Assembly: GCA_030544215.1 (NCBI GenBank)
Contig: JARZZO010000010.1
Location: forward strand, 56,647,564 to 56,711,563
Direction of reading: 5' to 3'
Source: Zantedeschia hybrid cultivar
Lineage: Eukaryota > Streptophyta > Magnoliopsida > Alismatales > Araceae
Length of the DNA: 64,000 bases
Shown here: piece by piece, positions 48,801 through 53,523 of the stretch
How positions within the stretch are numbered: position 1 is the stretch's first letter
Layout: each line of letters begins with the position of its first letter
Made by a program: the position numbers and the translations under genes
Notes under the pieces: model-generated
What the model was told of the DNA's origin: nothing
The model's database searches: none
Seen by the model: the letters and a program-made list of their open reading frames with translations, nothing else

Positions 48801-50913
48801 ATGGTCTCAAAATTAGAGCTCAGTCAGCAGAAACTGACTTTCTAATCACTCAGGGGAGAGAAGAAATAAACTAACATTATTCGAATAACATAGACATGGA
48901 AAACAAAGGGATCATCAGTAAATTCCAAGAGATAGTTGAAGTTAACCCTTCACCTGATAGCTCTAAGTTCCGACAGCCACAACTTTCCTGCAGATGCCAT
49001 CAATTTATTTCACATCCCTCTTCTTCATTGTCTGCTCCTCTTGTTCCTCCCTTGTATCACCCTTTCCTCTCGGAGCCAGGCTTGTTGATTGTCCTGCAAT
49101 ATATTTGCACTTCGACTTCCTTCCATGAGCATGAAGATCCAATAGTATCTCTGAACAGCAATTTAGATCCCTCCAGTCCCAAGCATCAACATCTCATAAT
49201 CCATTAAGTTAGCACGGTGTAAATCACTTTATGTCAGGTCCCCCATGCAGCCACCATCATCCTCAGTGCTCAGCAAGAACAAAGTAGCATTGAACTAGAA
49301 ACTGTGCCCCCTCCAAACACCCCAAACCCCCCCCCCCAAGAAAAAAAAGGTGTGTGACCATGTCAGCCTTAGCTAAGCCAAATAGGCCAACCATCACACA
49401 TTATTCAATCTGAATATTACATAGTTCCAGCCCGTTTCATGGTGATCATGTCTAGAAGGTTTTGCCCTACCCATGAAAGTATGCATTAATCTAAAAGACA
49501 CACAACTCCACCACATGCACCTCCTAAGCTGAACACATACATGTGGAAATGAAACCCTCTTGAGTACTCCAAGCCAATTGTCCTTCTAAACCAGAGAATC
49601 TTCATTCATGAGATCGAGAAAGACACGTCTAATCAGAGATTCCTCATCCGTGATATCAAGAAATATGAGTGCATAGATCATGCATCAAGCCAGATGTTCT
49701 GTGGCAATTTCAATGGTGGAAATGCTAAGGTGATAGCCATGTGGAATGCATGCAGGAGTGCCAAATTTAAAGCAAGCTTCATGCAGAAGGGGGGGGCTGG
49801 CTTGCAGCTCATAGTGGAAACAAATCAGAGCTTTTCATCTGGAGTATAACAATTCCAGCAGTAGGAGAATGGGCAGTCAAGTCACTCATCCATAGTACGT
49901 AGCCAAACCACCAACTTATTTATTGAGCAACATCTCCATGTCAAGCATGATGGGCAGCAGCCAGAAGAAGAAGCATCCTGTGATTTAAAAGACCCAGAAG
50001 CAGCTCAGATCCAGACCTAGATGGGAGGGGGTGCGGAGCATCCATCACGAGCACTCACTCTTTCTAGTGGTGGTCTCCCTTGCTTTGTTGCTTAATGGGG
50101 GAAAAAGGCTGCGCCGTGAATCTCAATCTGCTTTGCACGGTTGCTAGTTGTAGTTTTGGGGAGGACCGAAGACAAGGAAAACCCGTGTCCCGTCTTTAAA
50201 AGAGAAAAAGAAAGTCAAAAAAAAATTTAAAGTTCAACTGATTACGAAGAAATCCAGGCACTAGGGAAGGCTGCGCTGTGCATCTCAATCTGCTCTGCAC
50301 GATTGCGCTAGGGCTGCTGTCGAAATCAATCGTCTGATCCGATCCGATCCGTCTGCGGTTCAAATTGGATTGCTTTCTTCACTTGGAGATCAGAATCGGC
50401 CGGCAGCCCCTTTTGGCAAAAATCCCTCGTCATTCCTCAACAACGCCGGGCTAGAGATTTGTCGTCGCGTTGTTCTTCCAGTCCTGGCCCGGCTTTTCCC
50501 CCAAAGGAAATCATAATAAATCAAAAGCAAAAACAAAAAAAAAAACGGAAAGAAAAAAGAGGGAAGTGGAGAGCTTTGAATTAGGGACGATGATGATGAT
50601 GATGCTGATTGCTGAAGAAGAAGAAAGAGGTAGGAGGACTCCACAACAACCATCCAGGATCCAACAATTCGCGTTTTCTTCCGTGGCTCAAGTTCCCCTA
50701 ATTCCTGGATGGTGATGATGGTGGCTGGTTTATTGTCTGTCTGTCCAAAATGCAGTCATTATCCAATTCATGCTCGCAAAACCAAAATCAACACCACCAC
50801 CACCACCATAACCAGAAGAAGAAGAAGCAGCTAGCTACGACGCCTACGCAGGTGAAATTTTAATTGAGCGGAGGTAGGGTAGGGTAATGGCGCACCGTCA
50901 GAAGGTTGTTCAT
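4207..50913 (-). CDS. SYP132: SYP132-type syntaxin (Qa-SNARE), N-terminal half, seven exons
   Basis: Plasma-membrane Qa-SNARE of plant secretion; the family forms SNARE complexes that drive vesicle fusion and cytokinesis. Seven minus-strand exons join in frame: 50913-50896, 47183-47073, 46951-46895, 6059-6011, 5918-5830, 4412-4339 and 4249-4207, giving 147 residues. Diagnostic stretches are MNNLLT, DSFELPRGQ, GDIEMG, KLLKKLQDANEESKAVTKA, IKQRMEKDIDEVGKIA and NLANRQKPGCGKGSG, ending in KKKLKEKMSEFQ. They match the N-terminal and Habc-helix part of SYP132 as I know it; that protein is about 300 residues, so the SNARE motif and C-terminal anchor are missing here. All introns end in AG and all donors are GT except intron 3, which is GC. 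No stop or frameshift is seen, so the gene looks functional. Closely related SYP1 paralogues cannot be excluded. Confidence 0.9.
4339..4412 (-). CDS. SYP132: SYP132-like exon 6
   Basis: 74 nt encoding NLANRQKPGCGKGSGIDRSR then TATT, the highly conserved loop of plant SYP1 syntaxins. Acceptor AAATAG before AATTTAGCC. The donor must be GTAATT after ACTACTGT; using the GTGTAA two bases earlier would break the frame into exon 7. Intron 6 is only 89 bp (4250-4338). Confidence 0.9.
5110..5756 (+). mobile_element. short non-autonomous hAT element in intron 5
   Basis: Both ends match the full-length hAT at 39484-44829. The left end is CATGGATTGCAGGATCGG, followed by GATCGG/CGATCC-rich sequence and a CT microsatellite (about 5390-5434). 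The right part (5470-5640) matches the last 350 bp of the large element, including 'ttgcattcatt' and 'attgaataatatgtat', and ends in CGGAATTCCATG. The transposase gene and hairpin repeats are absent, so this is an internal-deletion derivative of about 650 bp, dependent on a transposase in trans. Flanks gagagaat and gagagatt (7 of 8 equal, offset by one or two bases from the ends) may be a decayed target duplication. The right end is 73 bp from syntaxin exon 5. Confidence 0.8.
5830..5918 (-). CDS. SYP132: SYP132-like exon 5
   Basis: 89 nt. With the last G of exon 4 it encodes 30 residues from AIKQRMEKDIDEVGKIA to SKLEELDKD, the second Habc helix. Acceptor TTGCAG before CCATCAAGC; donor GTATGT after GACAAAGAT, in phase 0. 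Family members usually read REN where this has DKDN, a conservative change. Confidence 0.9.
5961..5988 (+). repeat. 28-base G homopolymer inside a 92-bp intron
   Basis: Plus strand shows 28 consecutive G, preceded by a (GT)n tract. On the transcribed gene sense this is C28 followed by CA repeats, within intron 4 of the syntaxin gene (5919-6010), between the donor GTGATT and the acceptor TTGCAG. The exact length is likely to vary between individuals and to be unreliable in sequencing. Confidence 0.85.
6011..6059 (-). CDS. SYP132: SYP132-like exon 4
   Basis: 49 nt encoding DANEESKAVTKASAMK plus the first base of the next codon. Acceptor TATACAG, donor GTGATT. It is the first exon after the 40.8-kb intron 3, and DANEES continues KKLQ of exon 3 exactly as in SYP132 proteins. 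Confidence 0.9.
6060..7073. other. intron DNA without recognised features
   Basis: The 3' end of the giant intron. There is a (TTAA)n stretch near 6920-6936 and only short chance frames. The region immediately upstream of the acceptor is pyrimidine-poor apart from the last bases. Confidence 0.5.
7087..9247 (-). mobile_element. 5'-truncated L1-type LINE with 13-bp target duplication
   Basis: Flanked on both sides by aaattccatcatt (7074-7086 and 9248-9260), a typical LINE target duplication. The 3' end is a poly(T) run at 7088-7097 on the plus strand. Read on the minus strand it gives ORF2 from mid reverse transcriptase: KKEDSLELKDYRPISLLNG (about 9180), QDDPLSQLLFVLVANMLSRL, MQYADDSLL (catalytic ADD, about 8680), GMKINFEESS, then the zinc-binding region (NGSTILFWRDTW, about 7990). 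Frameshifts and stops break it into many pieces. Endonuclease and ORF1 are absent, consistent with 5' truncation at insertion. It lies in the giant syntaxin intron on the same strand as the gene. Confidence 0.88.
7460..9247 (-). pseudogene. LINE ORF2 reverse transcriptase and zinc-binding region, broken
   Basis: Degenerate coding part of the truncated LINE. Order on the minus strand: RT fingers (YRPISLLNG), a weak motif region near 9000, RQDDPLSQLLF (motif B), YADDSLL (motif C, the metal-binding aspartates still present), thumb, then zf-RVT-like sequence to about 7600. Several frame changes occur between 9000 and 8450. It encodes no functional enzyme. Confidence 0.8.
9261..11477. other. intron DNA without recognised genes
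   Basis: About 2.2 kb between the two LINE insertions. A 21-base A run at 10049-10069 could be the remnant of a retroposed tail. I see no coding domain; the short frames here (for example 9427-9729 and 10223-10417) have no recognisable product. Confidence 0.45.
11493..12634 (-). pseudogene. 3' part of LINE ORF2 (zinc-binding region) and tail
   Basis: Minus-strand translation gives SSIWKQIVKAAD, QVGNGEQIKF and WRWNGNG, the zf-RVT region of plant LINE ORF2 (12350-12610). LWAIWSERNNRRF-like sequence follows with GAIYWTEEWARAAG (about 11760-11890) near the C-terminus. A plus-strand T tract at 11494-11501 marks the poly(A) end. The reading is broken by frameshifts and by an internal duplication (12124-12429). 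It abuts the truncated hAT copy at about 12635. Confidence 0.75.
12124..12429. repeat. about 110-bp direct duplication inside LINE ORF2
   Basis: The segment starting 'cccattcccattccatctccatactc' at about 12127 recurs at about 12326 and stays nearly identical to 'actccaaatcagtgg' (12229 and 12428). About 85 bp lie between the copies. One copy carries a 4-bp difference (acttaacatgg versus acatgg). This looks like a local duplication after insertion, because it repeats part of the zinc-binding coding region. Confidence 0.8.
13085..14340 (+). repeat. nine-copy 153-bp hairpin repeat in hAT leader
   Basis: The core caattgagtg starts (in intact or one-change form) at 13111, 13250, 13402, 13555, 13708, 13861, 14014, 14155 and 14304. 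Most spacings are 152-153 bp, with three shorter ones of 139, 141 and 149. Each unit holds a near-palindrome, CAATTGAGTG, a 7-base loop, then CACTCAATTG, within AT-rich sequence carrying 'gttaaaaattrggacttttgtatgattagtgtaatt'. The array sits between leader exon and transposase start, so it is probably an intron of the transposase gene. Confidence 0.88.
14380..14858 (+). pseudogene. hAT transposase N-terminal fragment (copy 1)
   Basis: Shattered copy of the transposase start. Pieces matching the intact copy are the BED-finger region (from about 14470, RLKNHIAGITGDVSRCESVP) and the acidic stretch after RPINLDD (14730-14850). Stops and frameshifts lie before 14480 and around 14600. The remaining two thirds are missing because the LTR starts at 14859. 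Confidence 0.7.
15640..16290 (+). repeat. cluster of CACCGGTG palindromes in the LTR promoter region
   Basis: Inverted repeats of increasing divergence: about 15651-15681 is a perfect 15-bp stem (GGAACCGGTGGGGGG around a single central base). Others are at 16020-16043 (CCACCGGTTT…AAACCGGTGG), 16046-16075 (CCACCGATTC…ACCGATGG) and 16100-16120 (CCACCAGTT…AACTGGTGG). A direct duplication of GGTGGCACCCCCCACCGTGG lies at about 16240 and 16269. They sit directly upstream of the TATA box. Confidence 0.75.
16301..16307 (+). promoter_or_regulatory. TATA box of the Tat LTR
   Basis: TATAAAT in the context gggcctataaatagggcc, a typical plant LTR promoter. Transcription would start about 30 bp downstream, near the CA-rich stretch at 16335-16390, which fits the beginning of R. 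Confidence 0.7.
17851..17869 (+). other. primer-binding site of the Tat element
   Basis: Sequence tttggcacgtccggtggga, two bases after the LTR end. It resembles the TTGGCGCCG-type primer site of Tat and Athila elements, which is complementary to a tRNA 3' end (tRNA-Asp in related families). It has diverged by a few bases. Confidence 0.65.
17936..20560 (+). pseudogene. Tat gag polyprotein, one frame with stops
   Basis: One reading frame runs from before 17936 to 20560, interrupted by TAA at 18443. Order: basic N-terminal region, Pro/Gln-rich middle (19050-19240), then a retrotransposon gag domain (about 19400-19960; motifs YDGEGSAQEHIAHYMSDL, AFQWYAKLKPNSIGSWEEM, CKRGLKPEINEKLIG), which forms the capsid-like particle. 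Near the C-terminus is a knuckle-like motif (CPYHRMLGHVIEDC, about 20265) followed by KDEIEKLIREG. A TAG at 20558 ends the frame, but related sequence continues in phase beyond it. The stops look like CAA or CAG codons changed by C-to-T. Confidence 0.85.
20561..22105 (+). pseudogene. Tat gag-pol linker with second knuckle-like domain
   Basis: Continues in the same frame as gag after TAG stops at 20558 and about 20600. At 20900-21180 it repeats, in diverged form, the gag C-terminal module: KPYSF…, then NFCHYHRALGHRTEHC (compare NYCPYHRMLGHVIEDC), then KDEIEKLIQEG. The rest is highly charged (Lys/Arg-rich 21480-21680) and has no enzyme motif. It ends in an RGRGRG tail at 22085-22105. A frame change near 22260 leads into the protease frame. 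Confidence 0.75.
22249..23364 (+). pseudogene. Tat aspartic protease region
   Basis: About 370 codons. The retropepsin core is at 22735-23070: LYMRGKINDQEVDRILVDSG with active site DSGSAVNIFP (about 22780), then flap-like sequence GITISGFNQEAEEALGRVDV, then SFKALLSRLWLHRNWVVPST. Plant Tat elements commonly have DSGS rather than DTGA. The enzyme would process Gag-Pol. The frame differs from gag (shift near 22260) and from RT (shift near 23365), so it cannot be made as one polyprotein here without frame changes. Confidence 0.85.
23380..25754 (+). pseudogene. Tat pol: reverse transcriptase and RNase H
   Basis: One frame with stops at 23676, 23961 and 24252 (the last in FA-stop-NYKE, normally Trp). 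RT spans about 24330-24960 with VKKKNGQIRVCIDFRDLNKA, DGSSGYNQI, FGLKNVGATYQRAM and the catalytic YVDDLVVKS at about 24784. The connection and RNase H follow (WDEECQKALDDIK, LYYLSRMLVGPEHRYTPTEK, FDPLKFLLRQP). A second, archaeal-type RNase H begins at WQLYFDGASR (about 25683), a hallmark of the Tat lineage, and is cut by TGA at 25752. The core catalytic aspartates are intact, so inactivation is by nonsense mutation. Confidence 0.88.
25755..27533 (+). pseudogene. Tat pol: second RNase H and integrase
   Basis: Same frame as RT. The second RNase H completes at 25761-26090 (NNEAEYEALIVGLEIA, QVYGDSMLVI, NAQADALAKLA). Integrase follows: zinc finger HAGMCGAHQ…CPQC (26425-26560), core D at GMDVVGP (about 26635) and D at TSDNGTPF (about 26811), and E at NGMAEAFNK (about 26910). 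A C-terminal region ends with FKPNWVGPFIV and NGRHMKLYY, and there is no chromodomain. A TGA at 26709 replaces the Trp normally found after EYFTR. Without this stop and that at 25752 the frame would be open to 27533. Confidence 0.88.
27534..27989 (+). other. Tat 3' non-coding region before the minisatellite
   Basis: No frame of interest. Sequence with phrases such as 'cccggcggggggaggactctctcgg' and 'gggctacgaccgaggcg' follows the integrase stop. It is part of the long 3' untranslated region typical of Tat elements. Confidence 0.5.
27990..28860 (+). repeat. 36-44 bp minisatellite in Tat 3' region
   Basis: At least 16 tandem units built on 'cgcctacgggaggctttatatcctgaaattcatatt'. The left half (28005-28300) has units of 39-44 bp with 'gaggcattgtatcctgaaaatt'; the right half (28535-28830) is more homogeneous at 36-41 bp. 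Between them an insert at 28300-28350 and a duplicated 'atagtcccatcggcgtgc' (about 28478 and 28500) interrupt the array. Plus-strand open frames across it reflect the repeat, not a protein. Tandem repeats in this position, between integrase and 3' LTR, are known for Tat elements. Confidence 0.88.
28861..29400 (+). other. Tat 3' non-coding region with 'gaaaacccg' motifs
   Basis: Contains three spaced copies of 'gaaaacccg(a/c)(a/g)(a/g)rgcg' (about 29065, 29116, 29164), A-rich tracts and a purine-rich stretch (29200-29260). A block 'agagggggataatgttgg' at 29148 resembles a polypurine tract followed by TG, but no LTR follows. I see no coding sequence. Confidence 0.45.
29401..34298 (-). pseudogene. 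antisense plant-mobile-domain gene carried by the Tat element
   Basis: The minus strand, opposite to the retroelement genes, holds a captured host-type gene. A long exon runs from the chimeric junction at 34298 to about 31950 in one frame: WVRFFFGG near 33345, then TTYVATYLAYWLVTFAVP, LRPEVLLAASRLAVG and APAALASIYHSFGALC (33200-32990). This is the plant mobile domain (aminotransferase-like) found in many transposons. Stops at 33312 and 32475 interrupt it without frame change. Several smaller exons follow; the last is a coiled coil (29775-29404) opening after TTTGTCAG and ending at a TAG. The start of the gene is lost at 34298. Role in the element is unknown; additional, sometimes antisense, frames are known in Tat elements. 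Confidence 0.72.
29404..29775 (-). CDS. terminal coiled-coil exon of the antisense gene
   Basis: About 120 codons after an acceptor-like TTTGTTTGTCAG, ending DLAQD-stop. Heptad-rich sequence (RIELEFALRDVAVRTAEV, VFALRLQLEELEKGLEEG, TRERDALVDRVEALRLLL) predicts a long coiled coil. Proteins with an N-terminal plant mobile domain and C-terminal coiled coil occur in plant transposons, which supports joining this exon to the long exon at 31950-34298. It has no stop inside and codon usage like the rest of that gene. Confidence 0.55.
34299..34789 (+). mobile_element. hAT leader copy fused to the Tat element
   Basis: About 490 bp very similar to 12705-13170: 'cgccactcgccgccaggcatcccgcc', CT tract, 'gaagggggttttcaccccg', then one 153-bp-type repeat with its hairpin at about 34705. 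Shared private changes (for example 'caaatactgaattgaac' in the hairpin arm) show it derives from the same hAT copy as 12635-14858, not from the one at 39484. It joins Tat interior at 34298 and LTR tail at about 34790 (microhomology ttaaaaat). Confidence 0.8.
34790..35611 (+). mobile_element. truncated 3' LTR of the Tat element
   Basis: Matches the last 730 bp of the LTR at 14859-17848, including 'ggaattaatccaaaa'-type repeats, 'tgttgcctgtagtagtagtg', the hairpin block (35346-35410) and 'ggagagacgtctaggt'. It ends TTCCGAACA, the counterpart of TTCCAAACA at 17848, and is followed by LINE ORF1 sequence instead of a primer site. Its first 2.2 kb are replaced by the hAT leader copy. The 5 bp after it (aacat) do not match those before the left LTR (gatca), so the two LTRs are not in one simple insertion. 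Confidence 0.75.
35612..36392 (-). pseudogene. LINE ORF1 with zinc knuckle, 5' part of the split LINE
   Basis: Minus-strand frame 36297-35800 carries a CCHC zinc knuckle, CIRCLAKGHRANLC (about 36150; Cx2Cx4Hx4C). This is followed, after a stop, by sequence resembling the RNA-binding DUF4283-like region of plant LINE ORF1 (SPWKVEDGTIPAQDG, GVPFHLWNMMFV near 35640). It is cut by the LTR end at 35611. The right boundary is the 15-bp target duplication at 36393-36407. ORF1 proteins bind LINE RNA; this copy is interrupted and truncated. Confidence 0.7.
36408..37074. other. intron DNA without recognised features
   Basis: Between the split LINE and the next LINE fragment. Short frames (for example 36575-36802) show no domain. 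Confidence 0.45.
37075..37340 (-). mobile_element. probable LINE 3'-end fragment
   Basis: A T-run at 37073-37077 and a minus-strand sequence of LINE 3'-end type ('taattaatacaatttgtgg' sense) precede a 77-codon frame (37336-37103) with DRVKECAKAFCKV. Its position next to a tail suggests the last residues of LINE ORF2. No diagnostic motif is present, so this is tentative. Confidence 0.35.
37543..37595 (+). repeat. (CT)n-(CA)n compound microsatellite
   Basis: About 38 bases of CT repeats run directly into about 14 bases of CA repeats within the giant intron. Confidence 0.85.
38049..38600 (-). mobile_element. LINE 3' fragment (ORF2 zinc-binding region)
   Basis: Minus-strand translation gives LPTCDQLAQFLDGISSWCCLC (cysteine pair of zf-RVT; 38400-38330), then DESLDHVFIH and VWKSFL. 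WWLVFCTTLWAIWSEK follows near 38140, the usual closing motif of plant LINE ORF2. A T-run at 38049-38056 marks the 3' tail. Only this end of the element is present and at least one stop lies near 38420. Confidence 0.7.
38601..39475. other. intron DNA left of the hAT element
   Basis: A 14-base C run at 38770-38783 and a direct run of low-complexity A-rich DNA near 39265. No coding sequence recognised. Confidence 0.45.
40190..40875 (+). repeat. five-copy 153-bp hairpin repeat in hAT leader
   Basis: Cores CAATTGAGTG (one has a G-to-A change) start at 40229, 40382, 40535, 40688 and 40841: spacing exactly 153 bp four times. Each is followed by a 7-base loop (tgccaac) and CACTCAATTG, a 10-bp stem. 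The rest of the unit includes 'ttagcgttaattagttaaaattag' and 'gtatgattagtgtaattaagg'. Near-identity of units implies recent homogenisation. The array ends about 50 bp before the first transposase codons. Confidence 0.92.
40918..44469 (+). pseudogene. hAT transposase with BED finger, four nonsense codons
   Basis: Starts MAEQDVEQHG after an AG-type acceptor (ttatgcag). Domains: BED zinc finger (CNWCGKEMGGGIYRLKNH, 41008-41065), acidic linker, DUF659/RNase H-like core from 41650 (CTIMCDGWTGTTRRS, VQIVTDNEASYKAAGNLL, LYWVPCAAHSIDLMMEDIG). A helical region follows with FASNFFSLESLSKYKHQL. Small exons lie at about 42730-42859 and 42931-43003. The C-terminal hAT dimerisation domain is SSSQCERNWSTFSLIHTKVR (about 43210) with KLVYCHYNMRL. 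A Gln/Ser/Pro-rich tail ends at 44469. In-frame stops at 41608 (TGA), 42166 (TGA), 42547 (TAA) and 43126 (TAG) interrupt an otherwise continuous reading. Transposase would excise this family, including the short copy at 5110. Confidence 0.88.
44830..46894. other. 5' part of giant intron 3
   Basis: Contains a GA/GT microsatellite near 45058-45110 and a possible LTR-like block described separately. The intron donor region at 46894 reads GCATGT. No coding sequence recognised. Confidence 0.5.
45871..46430 (+). repeat. possible solo LTR or promoter-bearing repeat
   Basis: A TATA-like 'gcctatatataccccatg' at 46103-46120 is followed by a transcript-leader-like stretch ('aagcaatgattgagaagagagcag'). 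It is preceded by 'aaggcccaattgaggcccattta' and 'ggggtctaagg', an arrangement I associate with LTR promoters. A TG start (tgatgcagg, 45870) is plausible, but no clear CA end or target duplication was found. The CT/CCT-rich frames at 46158-46426 are low-complexity. Confidence 0.3.
46895..46951 (-). CDS. SYP132: SYP132-like exon 3
   Basis: 57 nt encoding VQDIEKQVDKLSKLLKKLQ, the first Habc helix. Acceptor GTCTTAG before GTTCAAG. The donor after TTGCAG is GCATGT, a GC donor, required to join CAG to GATGCA of exon 4. Phase 0 at both ends. Confidence 0.9.
47073..47183 (-). CDS. SYP132: SYP132-like exon 2
   Basis: 111 nt encoding 37 residues from DSFELPRGQSSRDGDIEMG to LGLESFFKQ. Acceptor CTTTCAG, donor GTGACA, phase 0 at both ends. 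The DSFELPRGQ and GDIEMG stretches identify the SYP132 type among plant syntaxins. Confidence 0.92.
47380..48700 (-). mobile_element. LINE 3' fragment in intron 1, interrupted by a solo LTR
   Basis: Minus-strand ORF2 zinc-binding region: KIRLSMWRVAFSRSLTWDRV, PETGVYLLCADALMQENLDY, LFVHCDIIHALWKTVF (48680-48465). It continues to 48362, resumes at 47732 with the closing LLTGMLWAIWRARNSR motif, and runs to about 47570. The two halves join in frame across the solo LTR. The 3' untranslated part probably reaches about 47380. No target duplication was identified. It is in intron 1 of the syntaxin gene on the same strand. Confidence 0.75.
47733..48356 (+). mobile_element. 624-bp solo LTR with 5-bp target duplication
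   Basis: Bounded by agtag at 47728-47732 and 48357-48361. Starts TGATGAGGACTGG and ends CCAGTCTTCATCA, inverted repeats with one mismatch, giving TG…CA ends. It interrupts LINE ORF2, whose frame is restored when the 624 bp and one agtag are removed. A TATA-like 'cttatatagacccc' at about 47833 fits an LTR promoter, and the rest is rich in 'ctcggc' repeats. No internal retroelement genes are present, so this is the product of LTR-LTR recombination. Confidence 0.9.
48722..50895. other. remaining intron 1 of the syntaxin gene
   Basis: About 48722-48860 resembles another LINE 3' tail (sense 'ttggctaatgaaagttcatccc'), but no coding motif is present. Near the 5' end (50330-50650) the intron is richer in GC, with GATGAT and GAAGAA tracts, as is common for first introns close to promoters. 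The donor at 50895 is GTGCGC. Confidence 0.5.
50896..50913 (-). CDS. SYP132: SYP132-like exon 1 coding part
   Basis: ATG AAC AAC CTT CTG ACG, encoding MNNLLT, followed by donor GTGCGC. It joins DSF of exon 2 in phase 0, giving MNNLLTDSFELPRGQ; SYP132 proteins begin MNDLLTDSFELPRG. It is too short to be found as an open frame and was located by searching for this start. No other ATG lies between it and the TATA box. Confidence 0.85.
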
Positions 50914-51130
50914 CGCGAATGATCTGGTAAAGCAGCAGCAGCAGCAGAATGGGAAGCCCGCGACCGCGATCGATGCGGATGTAGGGAGACGATCACCCAG
51001 GGCAAGAGGGCAGGGAACAAAACCACGACGCCAACAACAACAAAAGAGCCAAGCAAATCAAAGCAAAGCAAGAGTTGTAACCCACCAAATTCCGCGTATC
51101 GCATAAAACCAAAAATATATATATACATAC
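50914..51130 (-). promoter_or_regulatory. probable syntaxin core promoter and 5' leader
   Basis: On the minus strand a TATATATATATT box lies at about 51126-51115, some 200 bp upstream of the start codon. This would give a leader of about 175 nt (50914-51090) with a (GCT)6 tract near 50938. The leader has no upstream ATG. The transcription start is inferred from TATA spacing only. Confidence 0.5.
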
Positions 51131-51479
51131 ACACCGGTTTTTTGTCCGCGTGAGACCTGACAGACAAGACACGTAGTTATTATTAATTATTATTAAACAG
51201 ACTTTGATTATTTATTCACTGGCTTCTGGTATTATTTGAGTCCGGTTCGTCTCATTACTAGTTTGGATTTTATTCCAGCAGTAACTAATGAAAGCCGTCC
51301 GCCTGTACTGACTTTTCCTTTTACCTACTACTCTCACCCAATATAATCGGTTGCGATCTCACCTAAGCAGGTTGTCGGTCATGCAGACTCCCGCCTTCTT
51401 CTCGCTCTCTCATCTGCTCCTCTTCAACCCGCTCTCTCATATGTCTATTCATTGTCTTCTCCTTCTCACTTACTCTTGT

Positions 51480-51895
51480 CTCCTTCGGCCTCTCTCATCT
51501 TCTCCTCTCCAACCGAGCTGAGACGACCATTCCCTTCTCCTCCTCCTCAACTCTAACCTCCTCCAACCTCTCTCTCATCTCCCCTTCCTCCCCACCTCCC
51601 TATTGTTCCACCTCTCTCATCTATTTCTTCATCTCATCCTCTCCAACCGAGCCGGGACGACCATTCCCTTCTCCTCCTCCTCAACTTCGGCCTCCTCCAA
51701 CCTCTCTCGTCTCCCCTTCCTTCCCACTTTCCCATTGTACCATATCTCTCATCTATTTCTCAATCTCCTCCTCTCCAATCGAGTTGGGACAACCATTCTC
51801 TTCTCCTCCTCCTCAACTCCGGCCTCCTCCAACCTCTCTCATCTCCCCTTCCTCCCCATCTCCCCATTTTTCCACCTCTCTCATCTTTCTCCTTA
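51480..51895 (+). repeat. CT-rich tandem repeat, about 133-bp unit, three copies
   Basis: Units begin near 'gacgaccattcccttctcc' at 51522, 51656 and 51788. Each contains 'ctcctcctcctcaac', 'ctcctccaacctctctc' and 'ctccccttcc'. The open frame 51603-51914 across it is a low-complexity Ser/Pro/Leu reading and not a protein. The repeat lies upstream of the FAR1-type fragment, possibly in its leader. Confidence 0.75.
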
Positions 51896-53523
51896 TTTAT
51901 TTGGAGTTAACTAAGAGTGCAGCAAGTGAACGACTCCAAGCAGGAGTGGAGTCAAGTTGAAGAAAAAAAGAGGCTTCCAAATTTACCATCGGATTTTTCT
52001 TGCAGGTAAGTGTTATGGCCACTAGATGATGTAGATCTCATGCTTCCTATATCTCTTTGAGAATCATGATAGTGTTTAGGGAGAAATAATTTAAGATTTT
52101 TTGTAAATAATCTCTTAAAATGTGTCATATTTTTATATAACCAATTATGGTTCTAATTTGGTATTCTAAGTCATATCCAAATGATTTGCAGTGTATTAGT
52201 GTGCAGTCGCTCTTGCCTCTGTCTAGGAAAACAGAAACTTCAGTTATGGTTGTATGCATGCGTTCATGGTAGTATTTTAGTATTCTTAGTTGTAGTTAAA
52301 CGTCACATATGATCAACCCAGTTAACGTAGTACTTTCGTACACTACGTTATATTTTAATGTACTTTTATGTATTTATATGAGACAGAAAGAATATAAATT
52401 GGACTCAGTTGTGGGTTACTTTGGTGTTCTAGGTCATATTCAAGTGATCTGCGGTCTATTAGTATGCAGTCACTCGTGCCTATGACAAAAGAGGAAAGCA
52501 AAAACTTCACACAGTTATGGTTCTATGCATGTGTTTAGAATAATATTCAAAAGTTCTTGGTTAACCTCTTGTATGACTTAGATTTGCATATAACCTCTTT
52601 GACTTTGGTGATATTTGCAAACCCCCTTAACTATGTGATTTATTTTGAATTTCACTTGACTTAAAATATTTATTTGATATTAAAGATATAGAACAAACTT
52701 AAGAATAGATGTTTATATAATTTTTCTTGTAAGATGTATGTATTTTAATTAAAGATATTATTAATATATTTATTTAATAACTTTCACATATTCTATATAA
52801 GTAATAATATTTAAATTTAAGTGAAATTCAAAATAAACCTATATAGTTGAGGGTGTGATATGCAAATAATTAAGCATGATATATGTAAATACAAATCATA
52901 TACAGAGTTATCTACAAATGCAACATTGTTTAAGAGGTTATTTGTAAAAACTCAATGTTTTGATGTAAAATTTTGTAAACTGTGAGTTTCAAAATCATCC
53001 ATTTTAAAACAAGTGAAATTTTCTTATTTTAAAATCATGAATACTTGTTTGGTTAATTGTAAAACATAAGAGGAATGCTTTAATATTCTTGTTTTAGTTT
53101 ATGATGGATCTTTGTTGTAAACCTAGACAAGGGAATTAGGCTATCAAGGGGGCAGACAAAACCTACACATGATTTTCATTTACATTATTTTACATCATTT
53201 CAAATAATTGAAAATATTGTAAAATGATTATATTATTTTAAATTATCTTGTTTTAGGTTAAAACAAATAACCCCTTAATCTTTTTGGTATATATATAGGT
53301 AAGTATATAATAAATGCTTGATTTATTTATTTTTTTATTATATATTTGAAGGTTATCAATATATTTAAAAGAAAGGAGAGCATAATTTGTAGAAGGGGTC
53401 GCCTAAAATATTTGAAATGTACTATTTTTTTATTATTAGTTACAAATGCTTCTTAATAGATAATGTTGTTCTTTAATTTTAAAAAAAAATATTCTCACTT
53501 TGATTTTTGTTCTTTTTTTTACA
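51896..53523 (+). other. putative leader exon end and intron of the FAR1-type unit
   Basis: At 52006 the sequence 'tttttcttgcag' is followed by GTAAGT, a strong donor. At 53523 'ttttttttacag' precedes the FAR1-like coding region, a good acceptor. An AT-rich 1.5-kb intron between them is therefore plausible. Within it, related phrases ('cagtcactcgtgcctatgacaaaagaggaaa', compare about 52205 and 52466) show a diverged duplication of about 260 bp. Confidence 0.4.
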
